Assembly (NCBI GenBank): GCA_016858145.1
Contig: JAEHOE010000044.1
Span: 126,501-190,500 of the forward strand
Source: Edaphochlamys debaryana
Taxonomy: Eukaryota > Chlorophyta > Chlorophyceae > Chlamydomonadales
Length of the DNA stretch: 64,000 nt
Direction: 5' to 3'
Shown here: in pieces, positions 58,700 through 64,000 of the stretch
Layout: each line of letters begins with the position of its first letter
How positions within the stretch are numbered: position 1 is the stretch's first letter
Program-made: the position numbers and the translations under genes
The notes under the pieces: model-generated
What the model saw: only the letters and a program-made list of their open reading frames with translations
What the model was told of the DNA's origin: nothing
Database searches by the model: none

Positions 58700-60894
58700 G
58701 GGGGGCAGCAGCGGCAGCGCCAGCGGCCGGCGCCCCACCGGCGGTGGCGGGGCCGCGGGCGCCCGACCCACCCCCCGTGCTGACGGACGCAGCCATGGCG
58801 GCGGCGGCTGCGGCGGGCCCCACGGCCGCGAAGGCCGTGCGGATGGCGTCGCTGCTGCCGCGGACAAACCTCTGCGCGTCATAGGCTTCCGAGGACGCCA
58901 GAGCACCGGCGCGAGCGCCGGGCCCGCCGCCGCCACCGCCGCGGCTGCTGTCGAGGCCGCCGGTGGCGCTGCCGGCGGGGCCTGAGGACTGCGCGCCCGG
59001 CCATATGCGCCTGAGCTGCGAGGCGCTCGGCTCCAGGGTGGGCCGCTGGGGCTTGTTGCCCAGGCCCGAGAAGGCCGCCGTCTCCGCCACGGGGGCCAGG
59101 TGCGGGCCCATGGCGCCGGCCGGCACCTGGGGCAGCCCCGCCAGCCAGGAGCTGGAGAGGTGCAGCGGGGTGGCGGGGGAGCTGGCGCCGGCGGAGCCCT
59201 CGGTGCCCGGCGCGGGCCAGCCGGCTGCGTTGCCGCTCGAGCTGCCGGCGCCGGGGGCCGCTGCCGAGGCGTGGGCGGCGGCAGAGGCGGCGGGGGAGCG
59301 GGCGGCGGCGGCCGGGGGCGGCGGCACGGCGGCAGCGGCGGCCGTGGCGGCTGCGGCGGTGGAGGAGGAGGTGAGGGCCCCGATCATGCGCCGTGCGGCC
59401 GCAGCGATGCCTCCGCTTGGCTTGGCCTGGCCGAAGAACGCCAGGCGCGTGGTGTTGGCGGGCCTCGGGGCCCCCGCCGTGGCGGCGGCGGGAAGTGCAG
59501 CTGCAGAGGAGCTCGTGTGCCCTGCAGTGCTGGGCAGCGGCGACGCTGCGGCGGAGGCGGCCATTCGCTCCGCGTGCGGAGTGGCGCCCGAGACCGCGGC
59601 CGACACAGCCGAGGCCGCCGAGGTGCGGTCGTGCCCCCCCGTGGAGGTGGACGCGGTCTGCACGCTGGAGCGCTCCGCAGCCGCCGTGGCGGCCGCCGAC
59701 TCGGTGGTGGCGGTGGTGCCCTGGCGGCTGGAGGCGGGGGCGGAGCGCCGGGCGTGGGGTGCGGCCGCGACGGCGGCGGCGGCAAGGGACGGGTCCGCCA
59801 CCTCGACCGTCACCGGCACCCGCGCCGCCAGCTTGCCGGGAGCCAGGTGCGGCGAGGGCGCGTGGGCGGGTGGCACCGCCGCCTCGTGGCGGACGGCCGA
59901 GGGGCTGGCGGCTGCGGGGCAGCTGCGACGCTGCGCCTGCAGCGGCGCCGGACCAGCCCCGGAACTCGCGTGGTCCCCAGCGGCGGCACCATCGCCCGCA
60001 CCCGCGGCCTTGCCGTCCCCGGCGGCACCATCGCCCGCGGGCGCATCCGCTGGTGCGTCCCCAGCCTCCGAGCCTGGCGCCGCTAGGGCAGCCCTGGCGA
60101 CGCCCACCCAGGGCTCAGAGATGAAGGCGTTTGGCAGGAGGACCCTGGGAGCCAGCGCCGTCGCCGCCACTGGGGCAGCGCTGACGACGTCTGCGTCCAG
60201 GCGTGCCGCTGAGGCTGGTGCCAGTGCCGGCGGAGGAGACGGCGAGTCGCTCGAGGGAGAGTGGGTCAGACCGCGGCCCAGGAGCAGGGCGCCGCTTGCG
60301 CCGGCGCTGGGGCCGCCGCTGGGGCCCGAGGTGGCGGTGACGGCGCTGACGGCGCCGCTGCGGGCTGCGGTGCCAGCGCCGCTGGGGTTGGCGCTGGAGG
60401 CCCAGTTGGAGGAGGTGTGGCTCTGCCTGCGCGAGAGAGGCGGAAAGGCGGGTCGAAACCGTGGGGAACCGCGGGGAAGTGGCACCGGCTACCTAACGCG
60501 CTGAAACTTGTCTTCCACTGACGCACCTCAGAACTTGCATCACCTGGTCCAGAGGGGTCTGGGCTGAGCTCAGCGCCGGATCTGAAGGCGACCGCTCACG
60601 ACTGGAGCCTCGCTGCCCTGTCCCCAGTGCGTCCTGGATGCCCATGAGGTCAGCATCTTGCGCTGTGACGAAGGCCGTCCCCAGCACGTAGATGTCATCG
60701 CGCGCCATTGCGTCAGCAGTCTCCGTGTCCATATCGACTAGGCGCGGGGGCGGGGGCGGACGGACTCGCGCTTGCATCGGACGGTCACCGTAGTCGCCAG
60801 CATCCGCTGGCCGGTGCTGCTGTTGTTCCTGTCGTTCATCAATGCTGCCAGGACCTGGTGCAGGTGGTGCACCGCAACACCAGAACCAGCGCAT
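54270..60894 (-). CDS. TKL-type protein kinase B, non-RD, paralogue of kinase A
   Basis: Thirteen minus-strand exons give 1298 aa: 60894-60527, 60426-58548, 58439-58194, 58050-57841, 57733-57491, 57318-57191, 56953-56848, 55914-55714, 55589-55461, 55121-55025, 54853-54747, 54611-54504, 54344-54270. All intron positions and phases match kinase A. Catalytic features are the same: IGQGGGGAVF, VAVKFM, HGDLKPGN (D1141), DFG (D1165), MAPEV. The C-terminal region from SYLKAQPGM onward is almost identical to A (MFMTH here, MYMTH in A). The 750-residue N-terminus is longer and mostly diverged, yet keeps short shared motifs (TAFVTA, FISEP, AARRM, ALTSSST, LAPVAETA, RGSSDA). It starts MRWFWCCG; the adjacent cysteines could be palmitoylated, as in A (inference). 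Exon 3 begins with Val-Gln, which A lacks because of a changed acceptor. The two genes point at each other. Confidence 0.9.
55915..56847 (-). repeat. Intronic minisatellite, about 15-bp unit (kinase B)
   Basis: Same intron as in kinase A. At about 55985-56630 the plus strand shows tandem CTGCTAGCCCCCTT and CTGCAAGCCCCCTT units. A unique island (CGCATCCTTAGTATGACTGC) occurs twice, at 56273 and 56571, so a block of about 298 bp was duplicated within this copy. Further distal, a CTGCACCCCCTCCCCC repeat runs about 56715-56835. Confidence 0.85.
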
Positions 60895-63800
60895 TTTTTG
60901 CCAGTGCTCAGTGCTGTCTACTGTCTACTTAAAACCTGCTCCATCTGAGAGTACTTGTATGCTGCTATGCAGCCAGGATGGAGGAAAGTGACACTCCTTC
61001 CGCGACCCTGAACAGTTCCGCGTCTTTCCCGACACCGTCGGGTTCGTCGATGACTCTGGTTTGGCAAATAACGGCTTCAATACTGGATCTGCTGCACTTC
61101 AGTATGCTGGGAACAGGCAGAGGGGCCGCGCCGCGCCACGGTTATCGCCATGATGACCGCTGAAACTGCGCTCTTCAGCGACGACTTTATCGACTTAGGG
61201 ATGCGCTCAAGTCGCGTTCAAGCCTGAAACTGCGTTAGCGACAAGCGACCTCTCGCTTGTCTCGTGACGGCGTCACGTACTACACCGGTGAACGGTGCTG
61301 AAAGGCTTTTGCTGCGGTAAGTTTGCGGTTCACCTCGCCTTCAAGCCGCTTATACATCAGCATATTGCTAGCAAGCAGGATAGCGGTCACGGCTAGCACA
61401 TCTCACGTGGTCTCGTGCCGACTTCTCAGGAAGCCGTGCCTCATGGGGTCCCGAAGCCTGCACGCGCCGCCACGGCGGGGCCCTCGGGGTAAGAAGACAT
61501 CAACGAAGCGAAGGGCTTGGTTGTGGCATAGGGCGTGTTCCGCAGACTACGCAGACCTGTGGGGAGCTATCCGAGTGTTCGCCGTCGCCTGTGGATAGGG
61601 AGGGCCCTCGGGGCCCTGCCTGGTCGTCTTGGCTGAGCTGCACCCTGCTTGTGACCCCTGCATCACCCCGTACTCCAAGGGCACACACACTGGCCCGGCC
61701 CCTAAACCTCTTCCCTCACTTCCAGCTCGCACTTCAAAGTGTGGTTACACTTCGCTACGAGGGCAGGTGAGGGCCATGTGGAGGTTGCTGTGAGCTCGTC
61801 TTCCTTGCCAGGCCCCATCGTTTCGCCTGCCCGCCTCATACCCTCATTGTGTGCGAACCCAGGGGCGAACCAGCACTCTTGCAGGGCGGCCTTCTTACTT
61901 GGCATGCTTGGCGCCGCCGTCAGCGTGCCAGTACATGCGCGCACTGGGCTCGCTGCCAACGCAACCCACGCGCGCCTCGCCCAAAACCTCAGCACTGTTA
62001 CACCTGAGCGGCGCGCAGGCCTTTGCATGCATTGTATGGGAGCACAAGAGCGGCCCTTGGCCTGCAGCCGCCTGCTGCCGACCCGTGCTGCGCTCCACCC
62101 AGCGCCAAGGCCAAGGCCGGGCCGCTTGCTTAGCTCAGCCTGCACAGCAGCCTCGCCACGAGTGCATGCATCCTGCATGCTCTGAATGCACGCATGCGCC
62201 AAAACCTATTGCGATAGCTGCCCGTCGGAAGGAAGGGGCAGACAGGCCCGAACACGTGCACCCTTTTGGCGCCTGTAAAGAAACCGAGGCGCGACCAACG
62301 CACTGCACCGCCTGCCCTGCAGGCACCGCTGGGGTGCCCCCTGCAGTACAGGGGCACACTGGCCCGCACACGCAGTGTCGTCACGACCCCAACATGCACC
62401 TTGGCAGCCTCAAGTCCTCGCATGGGGTTGAGCCGCAGCGCTCAGCCAATACGCCGCCAAGCCCAAGATCAGAAACAAAGTCAAAGGCTCACAGCTGGCC
62501 TCCACCCAGCCCACGGCCACCTAAGAAACCCTTATTGTGACTGTCGTCCATAGTAAGCAACACGTACAACCGCACACCACATGCCGCGAGGATTTAAGCT
62601 AACTGACGGCATGGTGGACACATGAGACAGCACCACACACAAGAACGATCGATAGTTGTGGGCCGGACACTTGAGGGGCGGGAGGTAAAGGGCCCCAAAC
62701 CCTGGATTTGTCCTGCTGCGGGCACAAGACCCCGCAAGTACTGACTGGTATGCGGATATGTCACGAAGAAGTTCAGCAGCCCAAACAAGGCATGCCATCC
62801 GCACACCACAGAGCAAACGCGCGAGTACCGTGCATGGCTCGATACAGAGCCGAAAGAGTGCTGGTTGCAGGTTGCACCCTGACTGCATTAATGGAAAGGC
62901 GTTCGTTTCTCTGTACCAATGTACCGGTAGCGATTCCAAAGGAAACCTTCAAGCCCGCTCGGGCGCTGCCTGCCCCTGCAACCAACCACTGCTTCAATCC
63001 CCCCAGATAGCTCTGGGTTCCCAGGCATCGGGAAGGGCAGGAGCCGCGGCCACCACGAGCCGCCTCCATCACCACAAGCGAAGCGGCGGTCCCGCGCAAC
63101 CCGGGCCGGGACAGCGCTCAGCATCAGCTCCGCGCATCACCCCCCGCACCGGCGACACAGGTGCAAGGCGCATGCCGCTGAATCCCAAGGGACCCACAAA
63201 CGTTCTCTGGCATCGCAATCATTCGTCATTTGTAGCCTCGACCGTCACAGCCACCTTCATTAGGTAAGAACCCCCGTCCGGCACGTTCGTTGCGCATACG
63301 GATCACGGTACACCTTCACCTCGTGACTCAACTCCTCTCCTTGCATGCACGACTTGACATCAGCACGGTTTGCAGATTGACACAAAGCTTGCCTGCTGCG
63401 TTCTTTTCCACAGGCCTTCATGGTTTCTCAAACGGATTGGGTTCCTGGCGCGCCGAGGCCACGAGCCCTAGGCGAAATGCTAGTTGGAGCATGCCGCCCC
63501 CCTCCATCGTCCCATCCAGGGCTGCTTCCAGTCCCTGACTCAGTTCAAGCACTCTACGCCGCTCCATACCCCGACATCGACTGAACCCCACCTGCAGGCG
63601 CAACGCGCAACACACACCCCCGTGCCCAGGCGGAGCCTCATCCGCGCGGCACACGCCCCGCGAGCGCGCTCGTGCTCCTCCGAAACGGCGCGCGCCAAAG
63701 GGAGCCGCATGCTAAGCAAAAGAATGAGGAATCAAGTTATCCTCAAGTGCGCAGCAACCGGCGATGATCGTAGACTACCATCGTAATCTAGACAGCATCC

Positions 63801-64000
63801 GTAAAGCGACCTGCGCACTCGAGATATGGGTCCGCCCCAGAGCAGCCCCTCGGCCCCTAGGGTGCATTGAACTGGCATGGTGGTGAAGCCCCCGCCCGCC
63901 CACCCGGGTTCCACATATCGCACACCCTCCGCACCCCCTCCCGTCAAGCTGGGACTTGCAATTGCAACGAAACGCCCAGCGAGCGAGGTAACGTAAGGCA
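60895..64000. other. Intergenic to window end
   Basis: About 3.1 kb with the presumed kinase B promoter (a TTTTAAG element lies on the minus strand about 40 bp upstream of its ATG). GC is lower than in the genes, splice-like G/C runs are absent, and no coding region, tRNA or mobile element could be supported on either strand. Confidence 0.5.

Noticed and set aside
58963..60504. 513-codon open frame on the plus strand opposite kinase B
   Set aside because: It is antisense to kinase B exon 2 in very GC-rich sequence where stop codons are rare; composition is Ala/Gly/Arg with no domain, and kinase B on the other strand has conserved splice sites and motifs.

Overview
The window is nuclear DNA of a GC-rich green alga (chlorophyte), inferred from gene content and structure; I cannot name the species. 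The evidence is high GC, many short spliceosomal introns that mostly start GTGGGGG or GTGAG and end in long C runs plus AG, a coproporphyrinogen III oxidase with a transit-peptide-like N-terminus, a peroxisomal-type malate dehydrogenase with an N-terminal PTS2 signal, and large disordered TKL-type kinases. Nothing looks bacterial, viral or organellar.

Layout: (1) 114-2942, plus: a degenerate 2-oxoglutarate dioxygenase-like domain fused to three SUMO-like domains and ending in Gly-Gly. (2) 4101-6282, minus: METTL26/DUF938 methyltransferase. (3) 7694-9986, minus: coproporphyrinogen III oxidase. (4) 11397-16155, minus: DHHC palmitoyltransferase with an N-terminal ubiquilin-like STI1 region and two His-rich loops. 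(5) 17963-20604, minus: malate dehydrogenase with PTS2. (6) 21347-23099, minus: Ala-rich coiled-coil protein with a C-terminal Cys motif domain. (7) 23732-30030, minus: 21-exon S9 serine peptidase with an N-myristoylation-type N-terminus. (8) 31130-34029, plus: MYND-finger protein. (9) 35154-38029, plus: unrecognised protein with a Gly-rich hydrophobic stretch. (10) 39630-42399, plus: long coiled-coil protein sharing the C-terminal motif domain of gene 6. (11) 44198-50208, plus, and (12) 54270-60894, minus: two tail-to-tail paralogous TKL-type kinases whose 3' halves form a near-identical inverted repeat of about 4 kb per arm, including introns and an intronic 15-bp minisatellite.

Exons were placed by hand from GT/AG (one GC/AG) sites, reading-phase agreement and family motifs. 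In genes 1-5, 7 and 9-12 all phases close to one frame. Exon joins are uncertain in the middle of gene 6 and at the 5' end of gene 8. There is no operon logic here: the genes are independent housekeeping, regulatory and lineage-specific genes. Possible functional links (palmitoyltransferase with Cys-Cys N-termini of the kinases; the two coiled-coil paralogues) are inferences only.

The best candidates for something undescribed are the pseudo-dioxygenase/triple-SUMO-like fusion, the C-terminal motif domain shared by genes 6 and 10, the STI1-DHHC fusion, and the widespread complementary G-run/C-run intron ends.
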